From: Microbacterium horticulturae
GTDB taxonomy: Bacteria > Actinomycetota > Actinomycetes > Actinomycetales > Microbacteriaceae
Direction of reading: 5' to 3'
DNA: 64,000 nt
Assembly: GCF_029094505.1 (NCBI RefSeq)
Contig: NZ_CP119108.1
Span: forward strand, 1,240,001-1,304,000
Shown: one piece after another, positions 10,601 to 18,583 of the stretch
Layout of the letters: every line of letters starts with the position of its first letter
How positions within the stretch are numbered: the first letter of the stretch is position 1
Position numbers and translations under genes: made by a program
Notes under the pieces: model-generated
Told to the model about the DNA's origin: nothing
Seen by the model: the letters and a program-made list of their open reading frames with translations, nothing else
The model's database searches: none

Positions 10601-10750
10601 CTTTCGACGCTCCAGCTCAAGGGTATGGAGGACGCCAAGATCGAGTGTGCCCGCAAATTCTTCACGTCCATTAGTGAGAAGAACGGCCAAGACGTCACCT
10701 ACGACGTCGTTACCGACTACACCGAGCTGATGCAGCTCGTTACGGCATAG
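7670..10750 (+). CDS. res: Type III restriction endonuclease subunit (Res)
   Basis: A 1026-aa protein with a superfamily 2 ATPase (METGTGKT at about 104-111, IIDEPQ at about 229-234, motif V/VI region REGWDNPNV ... RRQEIGRGLR) and a C-terminal PD-(D/E)xK nuclease (NPDWAI at about 953-958, then FVAETKGS at about 970-977). This is the standard Res layout, in which ATP-driven communication between two convergent sites precedes cleavage. Both ATPase and nuclease residues look intact. It follows mod by 5 bp and is followed by the ApeA-like gene after 8 bp. Confidence 0.92.
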   Translation: MKLQFKVQQYQTNAVDSVVEIFEGQPKHDGISYRIDPGRVAPAPNPTLFETSETPDSGLRNADIVLSSAQLLENVHKVQRTRNLPLSARLVDSKAAPGAPNLDIEMETGTGKTYVYIKTILELHKRYGWSKYIIVVPSVAIREGVKKSFDVTAEHFQQQYGTKPRSFIYNSSQLHEIERFSSNAGVQVMIINIQAFNATGKDNRRIYDVLDDFQSRRPIDVIAANRPIVIIDEPQKIGAAKSLDALSRFHGLMMLRYSATHKVDHTKVHRLDALDAYNQKLVKKIAVRGITVKGLAGSTAYLYLDAIEIAKGAKPRARIEIEVQTQTGIKRQVKRLDVGANLHDVSNGIEAYKGLFITEIDANRDVVELSNGDVVTAGQLADRDVTEETKRRIQIREVIRAHLDKERELFSQGVKVLSLFFIDEVAKYRDYGREDTLGDYARMFEEEFTAIRDEVLSELAIDHGTEAFQQYLQRDEVRQVHEGYFSIDKKSRHQIDGSVSGRGDDKGQSTDTDAYDLILKDKERLLSFNEPVRFLFSHSALREGWDNPNVFVMGMLKKSDNTVSRRQEIGRGLRLAVDQHGERMDNPATVHDINELTVVTDESYTDFVAGLQKEISESLAARPRKATPEYFVGKTVEDAPTGTLHTITLDEAKQLQHWLTINAFIDYEQHLTDKWLGRAELPEMPELPASLQPYFYQVAELVDALHVAAPEITDDRKPKKIPLNEANFAKKEFQALWGRINHKAVYQVEFDSAELIRKSADHLDKHLNVAAMQYVVQAGQQREKLEADDLAGGSGFAVSSTQTHTETVSAGSQVKYDLLGEITEKTQLTRRTVAAILRGVAPGTFGKFRLNPEQFITEAARLINEQKATVIVEHLAYDTLEDRFDSAIFTENQTAQDFSKAGDKLKKHVYDFVVTDSKIERAFVTELDTSTEVAVYAKLPRGFFIPTPVGDYNPDWAIAFTEGSVKHVYFVAETKGSLSTLQLKGMEDAKIECARKFFTSISEKNGQDVTYDVVTDYTELMQLVTA

Positions 10751-10758
10751 GTCGATCT

Positions 10759-12027
10759 GTGGCGCTCTTCTCGGAGAACTTTCAATGGCCATCGAGCTCG
10801 GTCGTATTTGAATCGATCGGTGATGGCGCACGCGACGGCACGGCCAAAGTTGTCGAACGTGGCGGGCGGTGGATCCTCAAATCACCGAGTAGCTTCTCGT
10901 ATGCGACAGGGCAGCCTGGCATACGAGTCCTCACAGCATCTCTTGACGGGACACCGACGCTCATACGTGGAACAGTCTTCGCGATCGACGGTGACCTAGG
11001 GTTGCGAGTCGATGAACTCAGGGTCGGATCAGCTCTGGATGATGCTCAATACACAACTGTGACGGCGACATTCGAGCACCTGGCGTCGGTCTCTTCCTGC
11101 CGCCACGAGGATGGAGCGGCTCGGAGCCCTGGGCAACCATTGGTGTTCCCGGCGAGTGGCGGAGCGTCGCAAATGGAAGCGACGCTACGCAGTGGAGAGA
11201 ACTCGATCACGTTGGTTGTGCCGGAGCCGGTTCCGTTGGAGGACTTTGAGACTCAACTCGCCGTCTTTCAGGCGATGCTCACATTCGCGGCAGACCTGCC
11301 GTGCGGACAACTCACGCTAGTCGCAACTGACAGGTCCGGGCAGACCGTGAACATCTTTGGACGAGACAAGTACGCGCCGTTTGAGCGTCCGACGCGCAAG
11401 CCGGTTGAGTACACGCTGAGATTCGCAGGTGACTGGATTCAACACACGATCGAGCGCTGGTGGGTGGCATACAGCGAATGGAAACCAGTCCTCCAGATCC
11501 TCGCGGGGTTGCGGTACCAGCCTGGATATGTCGACGCAGACGTGATCCTCAGCTCCGCGGCAATTGAGTCAGTCGCCACAGAGCTTCAACAACACGAAGC
11601 TCCGCGACTAAGTTCCCACGAATCTAGGCCGATTCTCGAAGCTCTGGAATCGCTGACGGGCCTGAATCATGCGCAGAAGGAGGCGGTGGCACAGCTCAAG
11701 GGCGATCTTGGGAGGACCACATTCCGTTCGAAAGTGGTGCAGCTCATCCGACATGTCGATGACGAAGTCTGGCAGCAGGCGCGGGCGTCCATTGAAGAAT
11801 GGACGAAGCAATTTCTCAAGGCTCGAAATACCATTGCTCACGCGGTTTCGAGCGACATCTGGGAAAATGGCGTCTTGCTGCGCGGTATCCGGGACGCCAA
11901 CTGGATCGTGCTGACTCTCGTGATTCTGAAGTACTTGGACGTTCCAGACCCGGCAATTGGCCGCGCTGCGGAACGACTCGGCACACGGCACGGCGTTCGC
12001 TATCGCGGCATTGAAATCTTCACCTGA
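10759..12027 (+). CDS. ApeA-like HEPN-domain protein
   Basis: A 422-aa protein with GTG start. The N-terminal half (about 1-220) is beta-rich, like the ApeA N-terminal domain. The C-terminal third has FLKARNTIAHAV (about 353-364), the R-x4-H signature (RNTIAH) of HEPN ribonucleases, after the helical region HTIERWWVAYSEWKPVLQIL. ApeA proteins are single-gene anti-phage abortive-infection factors whose HEPN domain is thought to act on RNA. Here the gene is only 8 bp behind res, so it may be expressed with the restriction system as a second line of defence. Family assignment is from motif layout only. Confidence 0.65.
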   Translation: MALFSENFQWPSSSVVFESIGDGARDGTAKVVERGGRWILKSPSSFSYATGQPGIRVLTASLDGTPTLIRGTVFAIDGDLGLRVDELRVGSALDDAQYTTVTATFEHLASVSSCRHEDGAARSPGQPLVFPASGGASQMEATLRSGENSITLVVPEPVPLEDFETQLAVFQAMLTFAADLPCGQLTLVATDRSGQTVNIFGRDKYAPFERPTRKPVEYTLRFAGDWIQHTIERWWVAYSEWKPVLQILAGLRYQPGYVDADVILSSAAIESVATELQQHEAPRLSSHESRPILEALESLTGLNHAQKEAVAQLKGDLGRTTFRSKVVQLIRHVDDEVWQQARASIEEWTKQFLKARNTIAHAVSSDIWENGVLLRGIRDANWIVLTLVILKYLDVPDPAIGRAAERLGTRHGVRYRGIEIFT

Positions 12028-12113
12028 GATCGCTGACTTCAGCACCACCACGCGTCTTGCAGATCGAGGTTTCGGCAACTCCCGTGTGATTCCTGAAGCT
12101 ACCGATCCTGCTC

Positions 12114-12146
12114 GTTCACCTTCTCCTTGATGGAGAGAAGGTGAGC
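12114..12146 (+). promoter_or_regulatory. Hairpin overlapping the relaxase ribosome binding site
   Basis: Bases 12117-12125 (CACCTTCTC) pair exactly with 12135-12143 (GAGAAGGTG), and the stem extends to 12114-12116/12144-12146 with one G-U pair, around a 9-nt loop. The right arm contains the purine-rich Shine-Dalgarno of the GTG start at 12151, so the folded RNA would hide it. It could equally terminate the upstream apeA transcript, but no U-run follows. Confidence 0.55.
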
Positions 12147-12150
12147 TGCG

Positions 12151-15100
12151 GTGACGGTGTCGATGCGGGTGATGTCGGCGGGCGACGGCCACAAGTACCT
12201 GCTGCGCACAGTGGCCGCCGGTGACGGCGAACGCAACCTTTCGACCCCGTTGACGAGGTACTACAACGCAGACGGCACACCGCCGGGACGATGGATGGGC
12301 AGCGGTCTCCCAGGGCTCGGAAGAGGGCAATTCCACGACGGCGATGGAGTCACCGAGGCCCAGCTCCAGCTGCTGATTGGCATGGGGCGTGATCCTGTCA
12401 CGGGGGAGCCGCTTGGGCGCGCGTACCCGGCTTACAAATCGGCACCTGAGCGGGTTGGTGAGCGAGTCAGCGCGCTCGATCCCGAGCTGGGTCCTACCGC
12501 TCGGGCCCGAGCAGTCGCGGCGATCGAAGCGGAGGAATCCGAGCGTGGCACGCGACGAGCCGTGGCCGGATATGACTTCACCTTCTCCGTCCCGAAGTCC
12601 GCCTCCGTGCTGTGGGCAGTTGCTGACGCAGGAACGCAATCTCTCATCGTCAACGCACACCATGCGGCGGTTGCAGAGGTGGTTGCGTTCATGGAGCGTG
12701 AGGTTGCAGCTACTCGTGCCGGTGCAACCCCTGGGGATGGTGCCGTTGCACAGGTCGACGTGCGTGGGTTGATCGCAACAGCGTATGACCACTACGACTC
12801 ACGCTCAGGCGATCCCCATCTGCACACGCACGTCGTGATCAGCAACAAGGTGCAGACAGTGCTCGACAACAAGTGGCGAAGCTTGGACGGGCGGCCCCTG
12901 CACGCTGCGACAGTGGCGCTTTCCGAGATCCACGAAGCCGTGTTCGCCGATCACCTCACGCGGCTCTTCGGAGTTGAGTGGGAAACGCGTGAGCGCGGAC
13001 GGGACCGCAATGCGGCATGGGCGATCGCGAAGGTCCCTGAACAACTTGTGTCCGAGTTCTCGTCGCGGTCGCGGCACATCGACGAGGAGAAGGATCGTCT
13101 CATCGCTGCGTACGTGGAGAAGCACGGCAGGCAACCCTCCAGCACGACGATTATCAAGCTGCGTGCCCAGGCGACACTCGCTACACGACCGGAGAAAGAG
13201 ATCCATTCTCTAGCCGAACTCACCACTCAATGGAGGAGGCGAGCGGGCAAGATCCTTGGGGTGGATGCCACTCATTGGGCATGCTCGGTCACGGCGAATG
13301 AGGTGCCGTTGCTCCTGCGCGCTGATGATGTGCCGCTTGACGTAGTTCGTGGGCTGGGTCAGAGCGTCGTGACCGCAGTCGGAGAAAAACGTTCGACCTG
13401 GCGGCGCTGGAATCTCACTGCCGAAGCTGCACGCCAAACGATGAGGTACCGTTTCGCCAACACACGCGATCGCGAAGCGATCATCGGCATGGTGGTGGAC
13501 GCGGCTGAGGCTGTGTCGATTCGGCTCACGCCGCCTGATCTAGCATCCAGTCCCGCCGTTTTTCGGAGGAATGATGAATCGTCGGTGTTCCGGCCGAAGA
13601 ACTCCACGGTGTTCTCGTCGGGTGAGCTGCTCGACGCAGAGGAGCGCCTGCTTCAACTCGCGCATACAACGACGGGACCGACTGTCTCGTTGGAGACGGT
13701 CGAGCGGATCGTGCGAAAGCCTGATCGTGAGCGGTTGGTGCTGGGGGAGGACCAAACGTCCGCACTGATGGAGATCGCCGTGTCTGGACGTATCGTCGAT
13801 TTGCTTGTCGGCCCGGCTGGTGCCGGGAAAACGACTGCGATGAATGCGCTGCGACGGGCGTGGGAGAAGGAACACGGCAAAGGGGCTGTCGTTGGACTTG
13901 CGCCTTCGTCGAGTGCGGCACAGGTACTTGCTGAGGATCTTGGGATTGCGACCGAGAACACGGCGAAATGGTGGCAGAACCATCTCCAAGCAGGCGTGAG
14001 CTTCCAGCCGGGTCAGCTCGTGATCGTTGATGAAGCGTCGCTAGCGGGAACGCTCTCGCTCGACCGAATCACCCAGCTCGCGGCTGAGGTCGGAGCGAAA
14101 GTGCTACTCGTCGGCGACTACGCACAGCTCCAGGCCGTCGACGCGGGCGGCGCATTCGGGCTGCTCACGCACGACCGCGATGACGTGCCCGAACTCGTCG
14201 ACGTTCACCGATTCACCCACAACTGGGAGAAGCGCGCATCTCTCGATCTTCGCCACGCCCACACCGATGTCATCGACACCTACGATGAGCACAATCGCAT
14301 CGTTGACGGGGACACCGAAAGCATGATCGATGCCGCCTACACCGCATGGCGCACCGACCTCCTCGCGGGGCGCGCAACGGTTCTCGTCTCCGACTCCAAC
14401 GAATCCGTGACCGCGCTCAATAACCGCGCGCGGACCGATCTCATCCTCGACGGAACTGTCCGGGGGACGCGCGAATCAGAGCTGCACGATGGAACCCATG
14501 CGGCGTGCGGTGACACCGTCATCACTCGCCGCAATGATCGCCGCCTGCTGGCCGGACGCAGCTGGGTGCGCAACGGCGACCGCTGGAGCGTCGTCGATGT
14601 TCGACGCGACGGATCGATGCTGGTTCGACGTACCGGAGGTTCCTGGGGATCCAGCGTCCTCCTTCCAACTGAGTACGTCGCGGAGCACGTCGAACTCGGC
14701 TACGCGGTCACCTCCTTCCGGGCGCAAGGCCTCACCACCGACACTGCCTACGCGCTCGTCGACTCGACCATGACCCGAGAGACCTTCTACGTGGCTATGA
14801 CACGGGGGCGTGATGCCAACGTCGCCTACGTCGCTGTGCATAAACCCGACCCATCCCACGATGGCCCGCATCCGGGACAGAACGATGAAGTCACCGGCCG
14901 CAGCGTGCTTATCAGCGTCCTCCAACACGTCGGCGCCGAGCTCTCTGCGCATGAAACGATCGCCGTCGAACAAGAGTCCTGGGGAACGATCGCGCAGCTC
15001 GCCGCAGAATATGAGACGATCGCCGCGGCAGCGCAACGCGACCGGTGGGCCGCCCTGGTGCGGATATCCGGCCTCACTACAGAAGAAGTGAATGAGGTCA

Positions 15101-15708
15101 TTGGCTCGGATGCGTTCGGCCCCCTGACCGCAGAGCTGCGCCGAGCTGAAGCCAACCATCATGACCTGGCCAGCGTGCTCCCGCGTCTTGTCGGGGCACG
15201 CGGTTTTGGGGATGCGGACGACATCGCTGCGGTCATCCGTCACCGGCTGATTGCGGCCACTGCTCGGCCCGTGGGATCGGGGCGTTCACGGATAGCGGCC
15301 AGGCTCATTGCAGGGCTCGTGCCCGAAGCGATGGGGTCGGTCGCTGATGACATGCGTCAGGCGCTCGATGAACGTCGTGACCTCATCACGCAGCGAGCCG
15401 ACGCAGTGCTCGGCAAAGCAATCGCTGATGATGCGCAATGGATCGCGTCACTCGGTGAAGCTCCCGCTGCTGCATCGGGGCGTGAAAGGTGGCAGTTGGC
15501 GGCGCGGACGATCGCCGCGTATCGCGACCGATACGCCGTCACGACGCCGAGCCCGCTTGGGGGCCGACCCGAGGCCACGGCGCAGCGAATCGATCATGCG
15601 AGGGCAGAAGCAGCGTTCACCGAGATCCGCCGTTTGAACGCCGCGGCCAAGGTTGCGCAGTCCCATCGTGAGCCGTCTGAGCGGACTTCGGAGGGGCGGG
15701 TGCTCTGA
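12151..15708 (+). CDS. MobF-family conjugative relaxase-helicase (TraA/TrwC-like)
   Basis: A 1185-aa protein. The relaxase domain has the N-terminal tyrosine region TRYYNADGTPPGRW (Y37/Y38), FTFSVPKSASVLWA, and the metal-binding triad DPHLHTHVV (His near 224-228). A RecD2-like helicase follows, with GPAGAGKTT at about 554-562, VIVDEAS at about 625 and VTSFRAQGLT near 850. It would nick oriT and unwind the transferred strand. GTG start with GAGAAGGTGAG upstream, inside a hairpin; an alternative ATG lies 12 bp downstream. No coupling protein or pilus genes are seen beside it. An oriT would be expected nearby but I cannot assign one. Confidence 0.92.
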   Translation: MTVSMRVMSAGDGHKYLLRTVAAGDGERNLSTPLTRYYNADGTPPGRWMGSGLPGLGRGQFHDGDGVTEAQLQLLIGMGRDPVTGEPLGRAYPAYKSAPERVGERVSALDPELGPTARARAVAAIEAEESERGTRRAVAGYDFTFSVPKSASVLWAVADAGTQSLIVNAHHAAVAEVVAFMEREVAATRAGATPGDGAVAQVDVRGLIATAYDHYDSRSGDPHLHTHVVISNKVQTVLDNKWRSLDGRPLHAATVALSEIHEAVFADHLTRLFGVEWETRERGRDRNAAWAIAKVPEQLVSEFSSRSRHIDEEKDRLIAAYVEKHGRQPSSTTIIKLRAQATLATRPEKEIHSLAELTTQWRRRAGKILGVDATHWACSVTANEVPLLLRADDVPLDVVRGLGQSVVTAVGEKRSTWRRWNLTAEAARQTMRYRFANTRDREAIIGMVVDAAEAVSIRLTPPDLASSPAVFRRNDESSVFRPKNSTVFSSGELLDAEERLLQLAHTTTGPTVSLETVERIVRKPDRERLVLGEDQTSALMEIAVSGRIVDLLVGPAGAGKTTAMNALRRAWEKEHGKGAVVGLAPSSSAAQVLAEDLGIATENTAKWWQNHLQAGVSFQPGQLVIVDEASLAGTLSLDRITQLAAEVGAKVLLVGDYAQLQAVDAGGAFGLLTHDRDDVPELVDVHRFTHNWEKRASLDLRHAHTDVIDTYDEHNRIVDGDTESMIDAAYTAWRTDLLAGRATVLVSDSNESVTALNNRARTDLILDGTVRGTRESELHDGTHAACGDTVITRRNDRRLLAGRSWVRNGDRWSVVDVRRDGSMLVRRTGGSWGSSVLLPTEYVAEHVELGYAVTSFRAQGLTTDTAYALVDSTMTRETFYVAMTRGRDANVAYVAVHKPDPSHDGPHPGQNDEVTGRSVLISVLQHVGAELSAHETIAVEQESWGTIAQLAAEYETIAAAAQRDRWAALVRISGLTTEEVNEVIGSDAFGPLTAELRRAEANHHDLASVLPRLVGARGFGDADDIAAVIRHRLIAATARPVGSGRSRIAARLIAGLVPEAMGSVADDMRQALDERRDLITQRADAVLGKAIADDAQWIASLGEAPAAASGRERWQLAARTIAAYRDRYAVTTPSPLGGRPEATAQRIDHARAEAAFTEIRRLNAAAKVAQSHREPSERTSEGRVL

Positions 15709-15773
15709 CCGCTGCCCGGTCGCGCCGGTGCACGCGCTTTTCTCCGGTCAACTGCGCTGAAGAGGATGAGCGA

Positions 15774-16781
15774 TTACAGGCCGCGTGAATCGGGTGTGCG
15801 ACGATCACACGCTGCAGCGATGCGAAATGCTCGTGACAGCTCCATGTTGGGGTCGTTGCTCTTGTCCTCGTCGGCGAGTCGAAGAACGTCTTCGGAACCT
15901 GTGAGCAAACGGGCGCGTCTGTCTTGAATAAGGATGTTGGAGCCATAGCTGGCGGCACTCGTCACGGGGCCAGGCACCGCACCGACTGAGCGACCAAGCT
16001 CCACTGCTTCGTCGGCGACACGCAGCGATCCCGACCGCGCCCCCGCCTCAACGATCACCGTCGTCGAGGAGAGCGCGGCCATAATCCGGCCACGATCGAG
16101 AAAGCGCTGCCGTGTTGGTGCGACACCCGGTGCAACCTCAGAAACGAGGAGACCTTGTTGCTCAATACGCGCAAACAGATCCGCGTGTCCAGCAGGGTAC
16201 GCGCGATCGACCCCACCCGCGAGGACTGCAATCGTTCTTCCACCGGACGCCAGTGCCGACTGGTGTGCGACTGCTTCGATACCGTAAGCACCGCCTGCGA
16301 CGACGACACGGCCGCTGAGCGCGAGGTCACTGGCGAGTTCAATCGCCATGTGGTCCCCATACGCCGTGGAGGCGCGCGCACCGGTCAGCGTGATGCGGTC
16401 GGCGAGAGGCTTGGCCAGCAACGCAGTCTCGCCACGCGTCCACAGCGCATATGGTGTGCGTGATCCAAGATCGTTGAGGGCAACTGGCCAATCCTTCTCA
16501 CCCGGAATCAGGACCTGGAGGCCTTGCCGCTCGAAGGTTGTCATCTGTGTGGCCAAGGTGTCGGCGCTGCTCACAGTGTGCAAGCGTTCGCGCCATACGG
16601 CCGCTGCGATTTGGTCGAGGCCGGGCACTGCGCCGTCAGCATCAGCGAGGCGGAGCAGCTCTACGGCACCGACTTGGCCAAGGAGACGACCGGTCGACGG
16701 ATCATTCGGTGCGGCCACGAGCGAGAGAACGGTACGCGCGCTCCGCTCGTCGTGTCCGAGGGAAGAGAGGGAAGTCATCAT
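15774..16781 (-). CDS. dprA: DprA/Smf-family DNA-processing protein
   Basis: A 335-aa Rossmann-fold protein. Visible family motifs are LTGARAST, GGAYGIEAVAH (normally SGxAxGID-AH), TIAVLAGGVDRAYP, and RGRIMAALSSTTVIVEAGARSGSL, ending in VGAVPGPV. The second SG/GID motif is diverged. DprA loads RecA on single-stranded DNA in transformation; copies beside relaxases on actinobacterial elements probably help process incoming single strands. The start is one of two adjacent ATGs behind GAAGGAG. It converges on the relaxase with a 65-bp gap. It is not in the usual chromosomal topA/rnhB context, so it is probably part of the element. Confidence 0.85.
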   Translation of the reverse strand: MMTSLSSLGHDERSARTVLSLVAAPNDPSTGRLLGQVGAVELLRLADADGAVPGLDQIAAAVWRERLHTVSSADTLATQMTTFERQGLQVLIPGEKDWPVALNDLGSRTPYALWTRGETALLAKPLADRITLTGARASTAYGDHMAIELASDLALSGRVVVAGGAYGIEAVAHQSALASGGRTIAVLAGGVDRAYPAGHADLFARIEQQGLLVSEVAPGVAPTRQRFLDRGRIMAALSSTTVIVEAGARSGSLRVADEAVELGRSVGAVPGPVTSAASYGSNILIQDRRARLLTGSEDVLRLADEDKSNDPNMELSRAFRIAAACDRRTPDSRGL

Positions 16782-16968
16782 CGGGCTCCTTCACAGCCAG
16801 TCATCACCGTGCAGGTGCCCAGCACCGCCCTTTCCTACGTCGTGGGTTCGGCGTACCCTTGGAACCAGGCGACACACTCAATGTTCGCCATCGCCCGCGC
16901 GATGGCATGACGGCCCCGGGGCAGTCCTCCAAGGTTCAACGTTGCCGAACCATGAGAGGACCGTTGTC

Positions 16969-17316
16969 ATGCTTCGAATCATCTGGTTTATCAGCATCCA
17001 CCTCCGCAACGTCATGCGCAGGTACATGCCGACCAATATCCTGCTCGATGCGATTCGCACCCGCCGCGGGCTCAAGTGGGGCGTGCCCGCGATGCTCCTC
17101 GCCATCCCGTACCTTCTCGCCACGAGCGTCTGCACGGCGCTCATCGACGGGGGAGCGTCCCGTTGGCTCTACGTCGTGGCACTTGTCTGCATCTGGAACG
17201 CGCTCAAGTTCATCGTGATCGGGCCGGTCTCAGCCGTGATCCTTCTTAGGGTGCGGAATGCGGAGCGCCGGAACAGGCGACGTCAGCCACGCACAACCAG
17301 TGCACAATGGGCGTGA
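16969..17316 (+). CDS. Small membrane protein of the relaxase/DprA neighbourhood
   Basis: A 115-aa protein with two hydrophobic segments (about residues 44-62, GVPAMLLAIPYLLATSVCT, and 68-96) and a basic tail RNAERRNRRRQPR. The start ATG at 16969 has AGAGGA eight bases upstream; a longer open frame reaching to 16348 only runs antisense to dprA. Similar short proteins with the run MPTNILLDAIRTRRGLKWG occur in actinobacterial plasmid-like regions, sometimes loosely labelled sulfate permease, which the length does not support. It may be a transfer accessory or entry-exclusion protein. Confidence 0.7.
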   Translation: MLRIIWFISIHLRNVMRRYMPTNILLDAIRTRRGLKWGVPAMLLAIPYLLATSVCTALIDGGASRWLYVVALVCIWNALKFIVIGPVSAVILLRVRNAERRNRRRQPRTTSAQWA

Positions 17317-17497
17317 AGGGCGACGGACGCACCAAGAGGATGGCAACCACCGACACATGCATCCGGTGATTGCTGATGGCGCAGAACAGCGGCCGTTAGG
17401 GGATCTCGGGGCTGCCTAGCGTATTGCTGGCGCGTCTACGAGCCGGGCAGGTTGCTTCATGACACTCTAAAATCAGTCTGTGAAACAGGAGGTTCGG

Positions 17498-18583
17498 ATG
17501 CGGCGAGTTAAGGTCGGACGCCATACCGTCGAAGCTTCAGACGTTCTGGCGTCGTATTGGCGTTTCGCTGCTGAGCGGCAGAATGTCTATCACGCGCGGC
17601 TGCTTGGCGATCCTGGACCCTGGACGGATGACCCGGTTATCTCACGATTCCGCTTCACAAATGCCTACCGTGCAGCTGACCGCGTCTCGCAGGACCTGAT
17701 TCGTGTCGCATACGAGGGGCCTCAGGATGCGGAGAACCTCGTGTTTCGTGTCATGTTGTTCAGATTCTTCAACAAACCATCGACATGGGCGGCGTTGGAA
17801 TCGCAGTTTGGCGAGATATCGGTTGATTCGTTTGACGTCGATGCCTTCGATAGCGTCCTGGACCGTCTACTTTCAGAAGGCGAACGGATCTACTCAGCGG
17901 CCTATATCATCCCGCCGCCGCCGTTTGGAGCAGTCAGGAAACACCGCAATCACTTGCTGCTCATCGATCACATGTTGCACGCCGGGGTCGCGGATCGGAT
18001 AGCGGCGGCGACATCGCTACGTGAGGTCTTTGAAACCGTTTCGTCATTCCCCTCCTTGGGCCCATTCTTGTCGTACCAGCTTGCGATCGATTTCAACTAC
18101 ACGACCGTCATCGACTTCGATGAGAACGACTTTGTAGTTCCTGGGCCTGGCGCCCGCAGTGGAATCAAGAAGTGCTTCCCAGGCTTAGGCGAGGCCTCGG
18201 CAGAAGATGTCATACGTTGGATGGTCGACACTCAAGCGGATCAGTTCGAGCAGAACGGAATCGCGTTCCCTGATCTGTTTGGTCGTGCATTGACCCTCAT
18301 CGACTGCCAGAATCTCTTCTGCGAAACAGACAAGTACGCAAGAGTCATGCACCCCGACGTACGAGGAGTCGGGAACCGCAGTCGCATCAAGCAGCAATTC
18401 CTTCCTCAGGGAAACCCAAGGCTTCCATTTTTCCCGCCCAAATGGGGTATCAATGAACGCGTCTCAATGAGCTCCGTGGCGCGAGCGTCCCAGAAACTCG
18501 ACAGCAGCGGCCTCAAGATCATGGTCCCCGACTCCTTGGACCAGCTGATTGAGCACACTGCGCTCCACCCCGTTCTGGGCTGA
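17498..18583 (+). CDS. 5-hmdU DNA kinase helical-domain / thymine pyrophosphorylase-like protein
   Basis: A 361-aa protein. I choose the ATG at 17498 because AGGAGG lies at 17487-17492; a GTG at 17480 is also in frame. Conserved blocks are KHRNHLLLIDHML, FLSYQLAIDFNY, ENDFVVPGPGARSGIKKCF and LTLIDCQNLFCETDKYARV, ending with RSRIKQQF. These match my recollection of the helical, DNA-glycosylase-like domains in phage 5-hydroxymethyl-dU DNA kinases and alpha-glutamyl/putrescinyl-thymine pyrophosphorylases. No P-loop is present, so it is not the kinase part itself. A TS-like and a dTMP-kinase-like gene lie directly downstream on the opposite strand. Its 3' end overlaps the TS-like gene tail to tail by 120 bp. 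Confidence 0.65.
   Translation: MRRVKVGRHTVEASDVLASYWRFAAERQNVYHARLLGDPGPWTDDPVISRFRFTNAYRAADRVSQDLIRVAYEGPQDAENLVFRVMLFRFFNKPSTWAALESQFGEISVDSFDVDAFDSVLDRLLSEGERIYSAAYIIPPPPFGAVRKHRNHLLLIDHMLHAGVADRIAAATSLREVFETVSSFPSLGPFLSYQLAIDFNYTTVIDFDENDFVVPGPGARSGIKKCFPGLGEASAEDVIRWMVDTQADQFEQNGIAFPDLFGRALTLIDCQNLFCETDKYARVMHPDVRGVGNRSRIKQQFLPQGNPRLPFFPPKWGINERVSMSSVARASQKLDSSGLKIMVPDSLDQLIEHTALHPVLG

Noticed and set aside
16348..16968. Long open frame preceding the small membrane protein
   Set aside because: It runs antisense to dprA and has no ribosome binding site; the AGAGGA before ATG 16969 marks the real start.
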